A stretch of 64,000 nucleotides of DNA from Actinomyces haliotis (lineage in GTDB: Bacteria; Actinomycetota; Actinomycetes; Actinomycetales; Actinomycetaceae), in NCBI RefSeq assembly GCF_015355765.1, contig NZ_JACWNA010000004.1:79556-143555 (forward strand). Reading direction: 5' to 3'. Every line of letters starts with the position of its first letter. Position 1 is the stretch's first letter. Shown here piece by piece: positions 53,133-63,873 of the stretch. The translations under genes were made by a program, and so were the position numbers. The notes beneath the pieces are model-generated. The model was not told the origin of the DNA. It saw only the letters and a list, made by a program, of their open reading frames with translations, and made no database searches.

Positions 53133-53199
53133 GAGATCGAAGGGTCGCTGCCCAGATCGCCGCCTTGTCGCGCGATCTGGGGGGCGACCCTTCGATCTC
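53133..53199. repeat. 67-bp hairpin in a divergent promoter region
   Basis: GAGATCGAAGGGTCGC (53133-53148) and CCCAGATCGC are both matched, inverted, by GCGATCTGGG and GCGACCCTTCGATCTC (ending 53199). The stem is 26 bp with one 2x2 bulge and an 11-base loop. It lies between two divergent starts, so it cannot be a terminator of either gene. GATCGAAGGGTCG is not shared with the other elements. Confidence 0.82.
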
Positions 53200-53238
53200 G
53201 ACGCAGCCAGAGGGCGTTGGGCGCGCGAGAATCAGGGC

Positions 53239-53973
53239 ATGAGCAAGCCGTCAGCGGATGAGCCCGCCGTCGAGGTCCGCGGCCTCACCAAGACCTTCGG
53301 GCGCGGCCGCCGCGCCGTCACCGCCCTCGACGGCCTCGACCTCACCGTCGCGCCCGGAGAGGTGGTCGGCTTCCTCGGGCCCAACGGTGCCGGCAAGACG
53401 ACGACGATCCGCACGCTCCTCGGTCTCATCCGCGCCGACGGCGGCACCGCCCGCGTCCTCGGCCTGGACCCCTGGGACGATGCCGTCGCCGTCCACCGCC
53501 GCGTCGCCCACGTCCCCGCCCACGCCTCGCTCTGGCCGAGCCTCACCGGCGCCCAGGCGCTCGACGCCCTCGAGGGGCTGCGCGGTCTTTACCAGCACCC
53601 GGCCCGCCGCGACGAGGTCATCGAGCGACTCGACCTCGACCCCTCCCGCAAGGTCCGCTCCTACTCCACCGGCAACCTCCAGAAGGTCGCGCTCGCGGCC
53701 GCCTTCAGCGTCGACGTCGACCTCCTCGTCCTCGACGAGCCGACCTCCGGCCTCGACCCCCTCATGGAGGAGGTCTTCCGCCAGCTCGTGCGCGAGGCCG
53801 CCGGCCGCGGCACCGCCGTCCTCCTGTCGAGCCACGTCCTGAGCGAGGTGGAGGCGCTGGCCTCGCGGGCGGCGATCGTCCTGCACGGCCGGGCCGTCGA
53901 CGACGTCGTCCTGACGCCGGGGACCGACCTCGAGGCGGTCTTCCTCGCCCACGCGCGCGAGGGCGTCGCATGA
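53239..53973 (+). CDS. ABC transporter ATP-binding protein
   Basis: Cytosolic ATPase of 244 aa of an ABC-2 type exporter. Walker [11 protein letters not shown]-loop replaced in a [12 protein letters not shown] context, signature [12 protein letters not shown], Walker [15 protein letters not shown] and H-loop SSHVLSE are in order. The signature reads STGNLQK, as in DrrA-like ATPases, and it should be active. The ATG at 53239 follows AGGG. It is coupled to the permease by a 4-bp overlap. It resembles drug or polyketide self-resistance exporters; the substrate is unknown. Confidence 0.9.
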   Translation: MSKPSADEPAVEVRGLTKTFGRGRRAVTALDGLDLTVAPGEVVGFLGPNGAGKTTTIRTLLGLIRADGGTARVLGLDPWDDAVAVHRRVAHVPAHASLWPSLTGAQALDALEGLRGLYQHPARRDEVIERLDLDPSRKVRSYSTGNLQKVALAAAFSVDVDLLVLDEPTSGLDPLMEEVFRQLVREAAGRGTAVLLSSHVLSEVEALASRAAIVLHGRAVDDVVLTPGTDLEAVFLAHAREGVA

Positions 53974-55670
53974 GCGTGCAGGACGCCGACGGTGTGAGCG
54001 CCCCCGAGCTCACCGACCGGTTCGCCGAGCTCCTCGCTGCCGCCTCCCTGGCCCGCGCGATCCTGCGGCGCGAGGCGCGCGGCCTCGCCGTGTGGGCGCT
54101 CGGGCTTGGGGTGCTCGCCTGGTACTCCTGCGCCGCCCTGCGCGACACCTACTCGACGACGGCCCTGCGCGCCGCCGCGGGCGCCCTGGAGCGCACCCCC
54201 GGCGTCGCCGCCTTCACCGGCCCCGGCCTCGGGCTGGAGCGCGCTGCCGCCGGTGACCCAACGACGGCTCCCGCCGTCTCCGCGATCGTCGCCAACGAGG
54301 TCCTGCTCTACGTGGCCCTCGGCGCCGCGGTCCTCGCGATCCTCACCGTCATCCGCCACACCCGCGCCACCGAGGAGACCGGCCAGGCCGAGCTCGTCCG
54401 GGCGGGCGCCCTGCGGCGCGGGGCTGAGGGCGGCGTCGTCCTCCTGGTCCTGGACATGGAGCTCACGGTCGTCGGGATCGCGGTCCTCGTCGGCCTGCTG
54501 CTCGGAGGCTCCGCCGTGGGCGGCTCCTTCCTCTTCGCGGGGGCTGCGGCCGGCGTCGGCGCCGTCATGGGCACGACCGCCCTCCTCCTCGCTCAGCTCG
54601 CCCCCTCCGCACGGGCCGCCCGGGGGCTGTCGCTGCTGGCGCTCCTCGCCGCCTTCGAGACCCGCGCGCTCGGCGACGTCCTGCGCGTCTCCGACCGACC
54701 CGGCGGCTGGATCTCGCTGCTGTCCCCGATCGGCTGGGCCCAGGCCACCGGCCCGTGGACCGTGAACCGGTGGTGGTGGCTGCTGGTGCCCGTGGTGGTC
54801 GCCGACGTCGTGGGGCTGGTCGCGCTGCGCCTGTCCACCCGCCGCGACATCGGCGCGCCGTCGTTCCCGCTGCCCGAGGCGCCTGGCGCCGACCGTCCCG
54901 GACCGCGCGGCCACCTCGCCCTCGCCCTGCGCACGCGCGGCACCGCTCTCGCGTGGTGGGTGGTGGCGGGCGTCGTCGTCGGCCTCCTGTACGGCAGCCT
55001 CACCGGCTCGGTGCAGGACACCCTCGGCCGGATGCTCGAGCAGTCCCCGTACCTGCAGGCCTTCCTCGGCGGGCACCTCACGCCGCGGAGCTTCCTCGAC
55101 ACCGTGCTGCTCTACGTCGTCCTCCTGGGCGCGGCGGCCGGCGTCGGGCTCGTGCTGTCCGTCTGGCGCGAGGAGCTGGGCGGACGGGCCGACGTCTTTG
55201 TCACCGCCCCGCGGGCCCGCGCGACCCGGCTGGTCGACGGCGTCCTGGTGGCCGCGGGCGGCAGTCTCGCTGTGCTGGTTGTGGGCGGCGCGTGCCTCGG
55301 GGTGACCGGGGCGGCGACCGCCGGCGACTGGGCCCTCGCCCGCGACACCCTGCTTGCGTCGCTCGGCGCCTGGCCCGCGTGCCTCGTGCTCATCGGGACC
55401 GGCGCGCTGCTCATCGGGATCGGCCGGGCCGCCGGGGCCGTCGGCTGGACGCTGTACGCGGCGGCGGCGTGCGTCTCGGCGCTCGCGGGCGCCCTCGACC
55501 TGCCGCAGTGGGTGCGCGACCTCTCCCCGCTCACGCACTCACCTCGGGTGCTCGCGCTCGGGCTGGGCGCCGACGGTGTCTCCTGGACCGGTGCCGCGGT
55601 CATGCTCGTGCTCGCCGTGCTGCTCGCCGCCGCGGGGGCCTGGCCGACGGGTCGCCGCGACCTGCGATGA
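53970..55670 (+). CDS. ABC-2 type permease (polyketide-antibiotic exporter type)
   Basis: Membrane protein of 566 aa with about twelve TM segments in two similar halves, as in the actinobacterial exporter family annotated for polyketide antibiotics. Blocks supporting this are [46 protein letters not shown] and the second-half counterpart [24 protein letters not shown] overlap with the ATPase gene shows coupled translation. The cargo is not deducible; a host-made or environmental toxic compound is plausible. Confidence 0.88.
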   Translation: MSVQDADGVSAPELTDRFAELLAAASLARAILRREARGLAVWALGLGVLAWYSCAALRDTYSTTALRAAAGALERTPGVAAFTGPGLGLERAAAGDPTTAPAVSAIVANEVLLYVALGAAVLAILTVIRHTRATEETGQAELVRAGALRRGAEGGVVLLVLDMELTVVGIAVLVGLLLGGSAVGGSFLFAGAAAGVGAVMGTTALLLAQLAPSARAARGLSLLALLAAFETRALGDVLRVSDRPGGWISLLSPIGWAQATGPWTVNRWWWLLVPVVVADVVGLVALRLSTRRDIGAPSFPLPEAPGADRPGPRGHLALALRTRGTALAWWVVAGVVVGLLYGSLTGSVQDTLGRMLEQSPYLQAFLGGHLTPRSFLDTVLLYVVLLGAAAGVGLVLSVWREELGGRADVFVTAPRARATRLVDGVLVAAGGSLAVLVVGGACLGVTGAATAGDWALARDTLLASLGAWPACLVLIGTGALLIGIGRAAGAVGWTLYAAAACVSALAGALDLPQWVRDLSPLTHSPRVLALGLGADGVSWTGAAVMLVLAVLLAAAGAWPTGRRDLR

Positions 55671-55740
55671 GGGCGGGCTGGCGCCTTGCGCCCCAACCTC
55701 GCGCGGCGCTGACTGCGCACGGTGCGGCCGGCCCGCCCGC

Positions 55741-55871
55741 GTTTGGACCACCGTGCCGTGCCCGTGACTCCCCGCGTTCGGACCACGGTGCTGGATTCGG
55801 ACCACCGTGCCGTGTTTGGACCACCTGAGCCAGTGGCTGGGGTGGTCCACATTCACGCAGGTGGTCTAAAC
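55741..55871. repeat. 131-bp element, GGACCAC family
   Basis: GTTTGGACCACC at the left faces GGTGGTCTAAAC at the right. An inner TGGACCACC...GGTGGTCCA hairpin starts at 55818, and GGACCAC occurs four times on the plus strand. It lies 70 bp after the permease stop. The rest of the 353-bp gap before the next gene (55872-56023) shows no gene. Confidence 0.8.
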
Positions 55872-56023
55872 ACGTGGCACGTGGTGGCCCGGTGCGGTGC
55901 GCGGGCCGGGGCTGCGAGGGCCCGGTCACGCGCCGGACCCCACAGGCGGCGCCGTGAGGGGTCCGCCCCCAGGGTTGACGGCGTGCCCGACACCGCCCAC
56001 GGCGCCGCTCCTAACGTCGAGGC

Positions 56024-56263
56024 ATGAGCACCCTCCACGTCGCCCTCGCCCGCGACGACGTCGATACCGGCGTCGCGCTCGTCCCCGACGCCGTCCCCGC
56101 CTCCTGGACCGGCACCGCCGCCACTGCCTGCCAGACCGCCCTGGACGAGGTCCGCAGCCTCCTCGCAGGACTCCCCGGGCTGCTCGACACCGCGCAGGCG
56201 GCCGTCGCCGCCCTCGACGCCGCGGACCCCGCCACCACCCAGTGCGCGGCGGTGACCCCGTGA
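56024..56263 (+). CDS. Small WXG100-like protein
   Basis: Protein of 79 aa with a W-x-G turn (Trp28-Thr29-Gly30) between two predicted helices, and ACQTALDEVRSLLAGL after it. This is the plan of WXG100/ESX-type small secreted proteins, although shorter than the usual 95-100. The ATG follows a GTCGAGGC stretch. Its stop overlaps the next gene's start as GTGA. By analogy with LXG/WXG systems it could be a secretion partner for that protein (inference). No type VII secretion genes are in the window. Confidence 0.6.
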   Translation: MSTLHVALARDDVDTGVALVPDAVPASWTGTAATACQTALDEVRSLLAGLPGLLDTAQAAVAALDAADPATTQCAAVTP

Positions 56264-58548
56264 CCGCCCTCGCCACGCCACGCACCGACCCCGTGGGCAC
56301 CGGTTCCGCCGCGCCACCGGGCACCGCCTCCGCCATGCCCACCGCGGCCTCCGCCGTCGCTGGGACTGCGCCCTATGCGACCGGCCCCGGCACCGCCGTC
56401 GCCGGGCCGGACGCCACCGGCCTCCCGCTCGCGCCCACCGGCGCCGGGGCCCGCCCCCTCACCTGGCCCGGCATCGCCGGCGGCGTCACCGCCACCGTCC
56501 GCGGAGGCGACACCGCCGTCGACACCGCTGAGCTCGACGACCTCGCCGCCTCCCTCACGACCGCCGCCGGCTGGCTCGACGACGCCCTGACCCAGGTCCA
56601 GGTCGCCAGCGCCCAGGTCTCCGCCGCCGTCGCCCCACCCGAGCCCGACGGCGTCGCCGACCCCACCCGCACGCCCTTCTCCGCCTGGTACGACGGCGTC
56701 GCCACCCTCCCCTCCTTCGGCCCGGCTGTCGGTGGCCCGGTGGCGGCCTCACAGGTGGGCGCGGCCTGGACCGCCCTCGCGCCGCACAGCCCTGGTCTCG
56801 CTTCGAGCGTCTCCGCGGGCCTCGCCTTCGAGGTCCTGCGGTCCGACGCCCTCGACGCCCTCGACGCGCTCACCGCCGGCCCCGGCTCCCTCGCCGACGC
56901 CGCCACCCGGCTGCGCGACCTCGCCACCGACCTCGCCACCACGTCCGAGGTCTACGCCGGCGCCGAGCAGGCCGCCTCCCAGGGCTGGACCACACCCGCC
57001 GTCCTCGGCCTCCTCTCGGGGGTCTCCGGGGTCGTCGCCGCACGCACGAGCCTCGACGAGCGGGCCGTCGCCGGCGTCGCCGCAGCCGAGGTCCTCACCC
57101 TCGACGGCATGCTCCTGCCCGACGAGGCCGCCGACGTCCTCCACGGACTGTCCGGCGTCCTCGCCGACGAGAACCTCGCCGACTGGGCCCGCCAGGACCT
57201 CCTCGCGATCGCCGTCCTCGGCCTCTGGGCGCAACGGGCCCGCACCGGCGAGGAGGGCGAGACCGTTCAGACCTACCTCGCGCAGACGGCCACCCGCCTC
57301 GACCCCGAGATCCGCGGGCACCTCCCCGACCGGCTCCCGCACGGCTCCGGCACCATCGACACCGACGAGCTCACCCCCGTCCAGCGAGTCGCCGCCTACC
57401 TCGCCACCACGATGGCCGCCAGCGGCGCCCTCCGCTACGGCGCGCGCACCGGCGTCACCGTCATGCCCCACGGCGGCGCCGCCGTCACCGTCCCGCGCGA
57501 CGCCGCCGACCCGCGCGGCCTGCGCACCGCCGTTGGGAGCGCTGAACCCGTCGGGGCCGCCACCGTGCCCGTGGGGGCCGCCGGCGTCATCCGGGCCTCC
57601 AACGCGCTCAAGCACGACGACGCGGACCCGTCGACCGGCGTCGTGGGGATTCTCCGCACCGACCACGCCGACGGGCACCGCTCGTGGACCGTCCTCGTGC
57701 CCGGGACGACCGACTGGGACGGCGGCGACTCCAACCCGCAGGACATGCTCACCAACCTCGAGGCGGTCGCCGGGATGCCCACGGACATGGAGAGCGCCGT
57801 CGTCACCGCCATGCGCCAGGCCGGCATCGCGCCGGGGGAGGAGGTTGCGCTCTACGGCCACTCGCAGGGCGCCATCACCGCCGCGAACCTCGCCTCCGAC
57901 CCCGCCGTCCTCGACCGCTACAACGTCACGACGCTCCTGACCGCGGGCGGACCCGTCGCGGGCGCGGCCGTCCCCGCGAGCGTCCACGCCCTGCACCTCG
58001 AGAACGCGGGCGACGCCGTTCCCGGCACGGACGGCGCCGACAATCCCTCCTCGCCGACCCGCATGACCGTCACCCTCGACACGACCGAGGTCGGGCGCAG
58101 CGCCTACCCGCACGGGGCGCTCGAGTACGCCGACGCCGTCGACGGACTCGGCGGGGACCCTGCTGTCGACGCCTGGAACGAGCGGCTCGACGCCGTCACC
58201 GGTGCGGGGGAGAAGGGGGCGCGGACCGCGGAGCTCGTCTTCGACGTCGAGCGCGAGACGCCGGAGACCGCGTGGGAGCGGACCGACGAGGTCGTCGACC
58301 GGACCGTCGCGGCGGGTTGGGACGGCTACGAGGTCGTCAGCGGTACCGTGGCGAACACCGTCGAGCAGGGCTGGGACGGGTACGAGAAGGTCGTGCCCGC
58401 GGCCGCCGGGGTCCTCGACTCGGGCTGGGCCGGGTATGAGGCGCTCGGCCGGTCGGCGTCGGAGACGACGCGCGAGACCGTTCGCGAGCTCGCCGCGCAG
58501 GACGACCACGGCACCGGCCGGGCAGGTGGCGTGCCGTGGAGGGACTGA
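56260..58548 (+). CDS. Large protein with WXG-like N-terminus and lipase-like C-terminal domain
   Basis: Protein of 762 aa from the GTG at 56260. Residues about 75-330 are Ala-rich helices resembling the ESX/LXG-like delivery region of polymorphic toxins. From about 400 an alpha/beta-hydrolase domain appears, with WTVLVPGTTDWDG and the nucleophile elbow YGHSQGAITAAN (Ser near 535), similar to PE-PPE/triacylglycerol lipase-like domains. The C-terminus has three spaced GWDGYE/GWAGYE motifs about 17 residues apart (Trp near 687, 705, 722). No signal peptide is evident. It is coupled to the WXG-like gene. Secreted esterase or toxin is a hypothesis. No immunity gene is obvious; the next gene is a small membrane protein on the other strand. 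Confidence 0.62.
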   Translation: MTALATPRTDPVGTGSAAPPGTASAMPTAASAVAGTAPYATGPGTAVAGPDATGLPLAPTGAGARPLTWPGIAGGVTATVRGGDTAVDTAELDDLAASLTTAAGWLDDALTQVQVASAQVSAAVAPPEPDGVADPTRTPFSAWYDGVATLPSFGPAVGGPVAASQVGAAWTALAPHSPGLASSVSAGLAFEVLRSDALDALDALTAGPGSLADAATRLRDLATDLATTSEVYAGAEQAASQGWTTPAVLGLLSGVSGVVAARTSLDERAVAGVAAAEVLTLDGMLLPDEAADVLHGLSGVLADENLADWARQDLLAIAVLGLWAQRARTGEEGETVQTYLAQTATRLDPEIRGHLPDRLPHGSGTIDTDELTPVQRVAAYLATTMAASGALRYGARTGVTVMPHGGAAVTVPRDAADPRGLRTAVGSAEPVGAATVPVGAAGVIRASNALKHDDADPSTGVVGILRTDHADGHRSWTVLVPGTTDWDGGDSNPQDMLTNLEAVAGMPTDMESAVVTAMRQAGIAPGEEVALYGHSQGAITAANLASDPAVLDRYNVTTLLTAGGPVAGAAVPASVHALHLENAGDAVPGTDGADNPSSPTRMTVTLDTTEVGRSAYPHGALEYADAVDGLGGDPAVDAWNERLDAVTGAGEKGARTAELVFDVERETPETAWERTDEVVDRTVAAGWDGYEVVSGTVANTVEQGWDGYEKVVPAAAGVLDSGWAGYEALGRSASETTRETVRELAAQDDHGTGRAGGVPWRD

Positions 58549-58634
58549 GTCGTGCTCGGAGGAGAGGGGAGTGGCTGCGTGAGGTGAGCGTGCCTGCCGG
58601 CCGCCCTCGTCAGGGCCGCGGGCCCACCGCGACC

Positions 58635-59042
58635 TCAGTCCTCGCGGGGCCCGATGACGCCGACGACGATCGCGGAGATGACCGAGACGATGACGGAGCC
58701 GATGACGGCTGCGCCGAAGGTCTCCGCGTGCAGGCCGAGCGCGACGCCCGCCGAGCTGCCGACACCGACCAGCGCGTCCGTCACCTTGCTCGTCAGCAGC
58801 AGCATGAGGCCGTTGACGACGAGGGCGAAGAGCCCGAAGGTCAGGACGTAGAGCGGGAAGGCGAGGGTCTTGGCGATCGGCTTGACGATCGAGTTGACCA
58901 GCGCGAGCACGAGGCCCACGACGAGCAGGTTGACGATGGTGAGGCCGAGGGACGGGTTGCCCGGGATCGACAGGCCCGTGACGACGGCGACCGCCAGCCA
59001 CAGCCCGGCCGCGTTCCCGACCGTGCGCGCGAGGAGCTCCAT
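58635..59042 (-). CDS. Phage-holin-IV-family small membrane protein
   Basis: Membrane protein of 135 aa with four TM segments, of the family annotated as mycobacteriophage/phage holin superfamily IV but widespread in chromosomes. The block LALVNSIVKPIAKTLAFPLYVLTFGLFALVVNGLMLLL is characteristic (key part NSIVKPIAKTLAFPLYVLT). The ATG at 59042 is the family's start; the longer frame adds Arg-rich residues. There is no phage context, so lysis is unlikely to be its role. Function unknown. Confidence 0.85.
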   Translation of the reverse strand: MELLARTVGNAAGLWLAVAVVTGLSIPGNPSLGLTIVNLLVVGLVLALVNSIVKPIAKTLAFPLYVLTFGLFALVVNGLMLLLTSKVTDALVGVGSSAGVALGLHAETFGAAVIGSVIVSVISAIVVGVIGPRED

Positions 59043-59157
59043 GCCGACATTCTCGCAGCCGCCCCTGGGACGAGGCTGAGGATTCGGCGCCGGGAACGCG
59101 CGTCTCCGCACGCGACCGCGCCCGGCGTCACGGGCGCCCCGGTGCCAGACTGCCCGC

Positions 59158-60273
59158 ATGAGCACGCCCGACACCCCGCGCAGCACCGGCACCACCGTCC
59201 ACGTCCGCGACGCGATCACGGCGCTGCCCGCCTACGTCCCCGGCGCCCGCCCCGGCAGCGACGACGTCGCCAAGCTCTCCAGCAACGAGCTGCCCTTTCC
59301 CGCGCAGGACGCCGTCGTCGAGGCTGTCGCCCGCGCCGCCGCCGGGATCAACCGCTACCCGCAGATGGCCGGTGACTCTCTCGTCGCGGCGATCGCAGCC
59401 CGCTACAGCGACCAGGGCGTCACCCCGGAGCAGGTCGTCGTCGGCAACGGGTCCGTCGCCCTCATCCAGCACGTCCTCGACACCGTCTGCGACGAGGGCG
59501 ACGAGGTTGTCCTGCCCTGGCGCTCCTTCGAGGCGTACCCGATCTGCGTCGTCGTCGCCGGCGCCACCGCCGTCAAGGTCCCCGTCACCGCTGACGGCCG
59601 CCACGACGTCCCCGCCATGCTCGACGTGATCACCCCGCGCACCCGCGTCGTCATGTCCTGCTCGCCCAACAACCCCACGGGCCCGGCACTCACCGCCGCG
59701 GAGCTGCGCCAGCTCGTCGACGGCGTCCCCGAGGACGTGCTGCTCCTCGTCGACGAGGCCTACCTCGACTTCGTCACCGACGACGCTGTGGGCGACGCCC
59801 TCGACCTGCTCGACGGCCACCCGAACCTCGTCGTCTCCCGCACCTTCTCCAAGGCCCACGCCCTGGCCGGCATGCGGGTCGGCTACCTCATCGCCGAGCC
59901 CGGGATCATCTCCGCGATCCGGGCCGTCGCCACGCCCTTCGGCGTCAACCTGCCGGCCCAGGCGGCCGCTGTCGCCGCCCTCGACCCGGAGGTCCTCGCA
60001 GAGACGGCGCGGCGTGCCGGCATCGTCGCCGAGGAGCGCGACCGGGTGGTCCGCGTGCTGCGGGAGCGCGGCTGGACCGTGCCCGACGCGCAGGGCAACT
60101 TCTACTGGCTCGCCGTGGGGCAGGAGACGGCCGCCCTCAACGCGCACCTCGCTGCCGCGGGCGTGCTGGCGCGCCCCTTCGTCGGCGAGGGCGTGCGCGT
60201 GTCCATCGGGACCCGCGAGGACGACGACCGCCTCCTCGCCGCGCTCGACACCTGGACCGGCTCGCGCGGCTGA
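59158..60273 (+). CDS. hisC: Histidinol-phosphate / aromatic aminotransferase
   Basis: PLP-dependent class I/II aminotransferase of 371 aa. KLSSNELPF at the N-terminus, VVGNGSVALIQHVL, SCSPNNPTG, LLVDEAYLDF, and the PLP-lysine loop SRTFSKAHALAGMRVGY (Lys near 232) are present. It belongs to the actinobacterial HisC2/Pat group, which may act on histidinol-phosphate or aromatic 2-oxo acids. No other his genes are nearby, which favours the second-copy (Pat-like) role. ATG at 59158. Confidence 0.9.
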   Translation: MSTPDTPRSTGTTVHVRDAITALPAYVPGARPGSDDVAKLSSNELPFPAQDAVVEAVARAAAGINRYPQMAGDSLVAAIAARYSDQGVTPEQVVVGNGSVALIQHVLDTVCDEGDEVVLPWRSFEAYPICVVVAGATAVKVPVTADGRHDVPAMLDVITPRTRVVMSCSPNNPTGPALTAAELRQLVDGVPEDVLLLVDEAYLDFVTDDAVGDALDLLDGHPNLVVSRTFSKAHALAGMRVGYLIAEPGIISAIRAVATPFGVNLPAQAAAVAALDPEVLAETARRAGIVAEERDRVVRVLRERGWTVPDAQGNFYWLAVGQETAALNAHLAAAGVLARPFVGEGVRVSIGTREDDDRLLAALDTWTGSRG

Positions 60274-60305
60274 CGTGCCGTCTCGCGCCCGGCCCCCAGC
60301 GCGTC

Positions 60306-60381
60306 TTTGGACCACCCGGCGCAGTGCGGACCACGCCGGCCGGCGGCTCAGGTGGTCCAGACGCGGCTACGTGGTCCGAAC
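60306..60381. repeat. 76-bp element, GGACCAC family
   Basis: TTTGGACCACC at the left faces GTGGTCCGAA at the right. GGACCAC occurs at 60309 and 60328, and GTGGTCC at 60352 and 60371, so four half-sites are arranged as two inverted pairs. It lies 32 bp after the hisC stop, between convergent genes. Shorter than the other two copies. Confidence 0.72.
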
Positions 60382-60473
60382 CGGGCTCGGCTGGTGCTGG
60401 GTGGGCTGGCGCAGGAGCATGCCCGACGGGGCGGTGGCTGCCTGGGGACGGGCGGCAGGCGTGCGCTAGCGCC

Positions 60474-61733
60474 TCACCAGGTCGCGATGGTCAGCAGGAA
60501 GATCACCTCGAGGACCATCTCGACGATGCCCATCGTGCCGGGGCGCAGCGGCTTGTGGGTCTCGCGCACGAGCTGCCACTGCTTGCGCGGCATCCACCAG
60601 GACCGCACCGCGAGCGCCACCCACAGGATCGCGTGGCCCCAGCCGAGGTAGCCGCCGGTCGCGAGCCACACCGCGGCCGCCGCGCAGACCGCGTGCACGC
60701 CCACCGTCCAGGCGAGCAGCCTCGTGTTGAAGCGCTCGCGGATCATGAGCTTGATGTAGGGCACCGACAGGCAGAAGTACGCCACGACGGACGCCGTCAC
60801 GAGCCACATCCACGGCCAGCCGGTGAGCAGCCCGTTCGGGCTCGTCCCGCGCAGCGCCTCCGCGCCGGCGCCCGTCCCGAGGAAGCCGCCCTTGCCACCG
60901 ACGGCGAGCTGGTAGGTCACGGCCGCCATGAGGCTCGCGGCCGCCGTCGTCGACAGTCCGGACAGGAGCGAGCGCTCGCGTCCGCGCCACACCTCCCACC
61001 CGGCGATGAGGAACAGGGGGAGGAAGACGACGGCCCACTGCAGCAGGTACGGCGCGGCGAGGATCGTGATGAGCCCGAGCACCGCCGTGAAGCCCGTGTA
61101 GACGACGAGCGGCGGAATGAGGAGCTTTCGGCGGCGCGGCGACCGGGTGCGCAGCCACTGGGACCACGCCCAGTACGTGAGGTAGGCGCCGAGCCAGGCG
61201 GGCACGAGCAGCAGGTTCTTCCAGGAGAAGCCGCCCACGACCCAGCCGACGATCGCGGGCATGACGAGCATCGCCCAGGCGCCGTGCTGGTTCGGGACCC
61301 AGGCCTTGCGCCCAGGCTGCCGGCGGATGCGCTCCTGCGTGGCCTTCTCCTTGGCGACGCGCTGCTTGACGGCGCCCTTCGTGGTGGAGGTGACGGCGCC
61401 GATGGCGGTCCCGGCCTCACGCGGGCGGCCGGTGGCGAGCATGACGTCGTCCTCGGGGCCCGGGAGTGACTGCTGGGAGGGGGCGCGCCGCGTCGCCGCG
61501 GCCTCGCCGCCGTCGTACCGGTTCCCGACGGCGTCGCCGACCTGCCCGGGGTGGCTCACGACGGCGTCGTCGACGACGACGCTCCCGTCCTCCTGGGTAC
61601 GACCGACGTGGGTGCTGCGTTCCCCGGCGGCCTCGCCGGTGGAGAGGAGGACGTCGTCGTCCGGGCCGGGGCGGGACTGGTGGGAGCGCAGGCGGTCGGG
61701 CTGCGAGGGCTGAGACGGGCGGGACTGTGTCAC
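60474..61733 (-). CDS. YwiC-like family membrane protein
   Basis: Membrane protein of 419 aa with about nine TM segments after a long soluble N-terminus. The membrane part begins VPNQHGAWAMLVMPAIVGWV, the YwiC-like signature (HGAWAML). The N-terminal 130 residues contain a repeated acidic motif (RPGPDDDVLLSTGEA and LPGPEDDVMLATGRP) that may be a short interaction motif. GTG start at 61733. YwiC-like proteins often sit near respiratory nitrate genes in other bacteria, but none are here. Function unknown. Confidence 0.82.
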   Translation of the reverse strand: MTQSRPSQPSQPDRLRSHQSRPGPDDDVLLSTGEAAGERSTHVGRTQEDGSVVVDDAVVSHPGQVGDAVGNRYDGGEAAATRRAPSQQSLPGPEDDVMLATGRPREAGTAIGAVTSTTKGAVKQRVAKEKATQERIRRQPGRKAWVPNQHGAWAMLVMPAIVGWVVGGFSWKNLLLVPAWLGAYLTYWAWSQWLRTRSPRRRKLLIPPLVVYTGFTAVLGLITILAAPYLLQWAVVFLPLFLIAGWEVWRGRERSLLSGLSTTAAASLMAAVTYQLAVGGKGGFLGTGAGAEALRGTSPNGLLTGWPWMWLVTASVVAYFCLSVPYIKLMIRERFNTRLLAWTVGVHAVCAAAAVWLATGGYLGWGHAILWVALAVRSWWMPRKQWQLVRETHKPLRPGTMGIVEMVLEVIFLLTIATW

Positions 61734-61857
61734 GCCGTCACCCTAATAAGCACGGAGCGTTCCGGCACTTGAGCGGACGGATCGTCAGGTTGACGGCACG
61801 TCCGTGCGAGGCGTCCCCGGCGGTCTCGCCCGCCCACTCACCCCGTGGTCGTCCGCC

Positions 61858-61873
61858 TGATTCACGTGAAACA
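61858..61873. promoter_or_regulatory. parS-like ParB-binding site
   Basis: TGATTCACGTGAAACA differs from the parS consensus TGTTTCACGTGAAACA at one of 16 bases. It is AT-rich against a GC-rich background and lies in a 376-bp gap with no gene. Chromosomal parS sites cluster near the replication origin, so this window is probably origin-proximal (inference). The rest of the gap (61734-61857, 61874-62019) shows nothing I can identify. Confidence 0.75.
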
Positions 61874-62019
61874 AGCTGTCGACGGGTGGGCTGACGATCG
61901 ACCTCCGGCTGGAGGACCGTGCATGGGGCGTTCGGGCGCAGCGAGCCCACGCGGGGCCGCCGCCTGAGTCGCTGCCTCAGCCTCGGTCCGCCGTCACTCC
62001 GCCTCGGCGCCGGAACGCA

Positions 62020-62056
62020 CGAGCGCCGTCGGACCCTCACGGTCCGACGGCGCTCG
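62020..62056. terminator. Strong hairpin terminator for pgm
   Basis: CGAGCGCCGTCGGACC pairs perfectly with GGTCCGACGGCGCTCG around a 5-base loop, 54 bp beyond the pgm stop. Confidence 0.85.
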
Positions 62057-62109
62057 CGGTGCTCCAGCCGGCTCAGCCTTGCTCAGCCCAGCCGGTGACG
62101 GTCAGCGCG

Positions 62110-63789
<1,680 letters not shown>

Positions 63790-63873
63790 GGGCTCAGTGT
63801 GGCACGCGGCACTGACGTCCGGGTGGGACTCCAGTAAACGGACGGGGCCGTCCCACGGCGACGGCGGCCTAGG

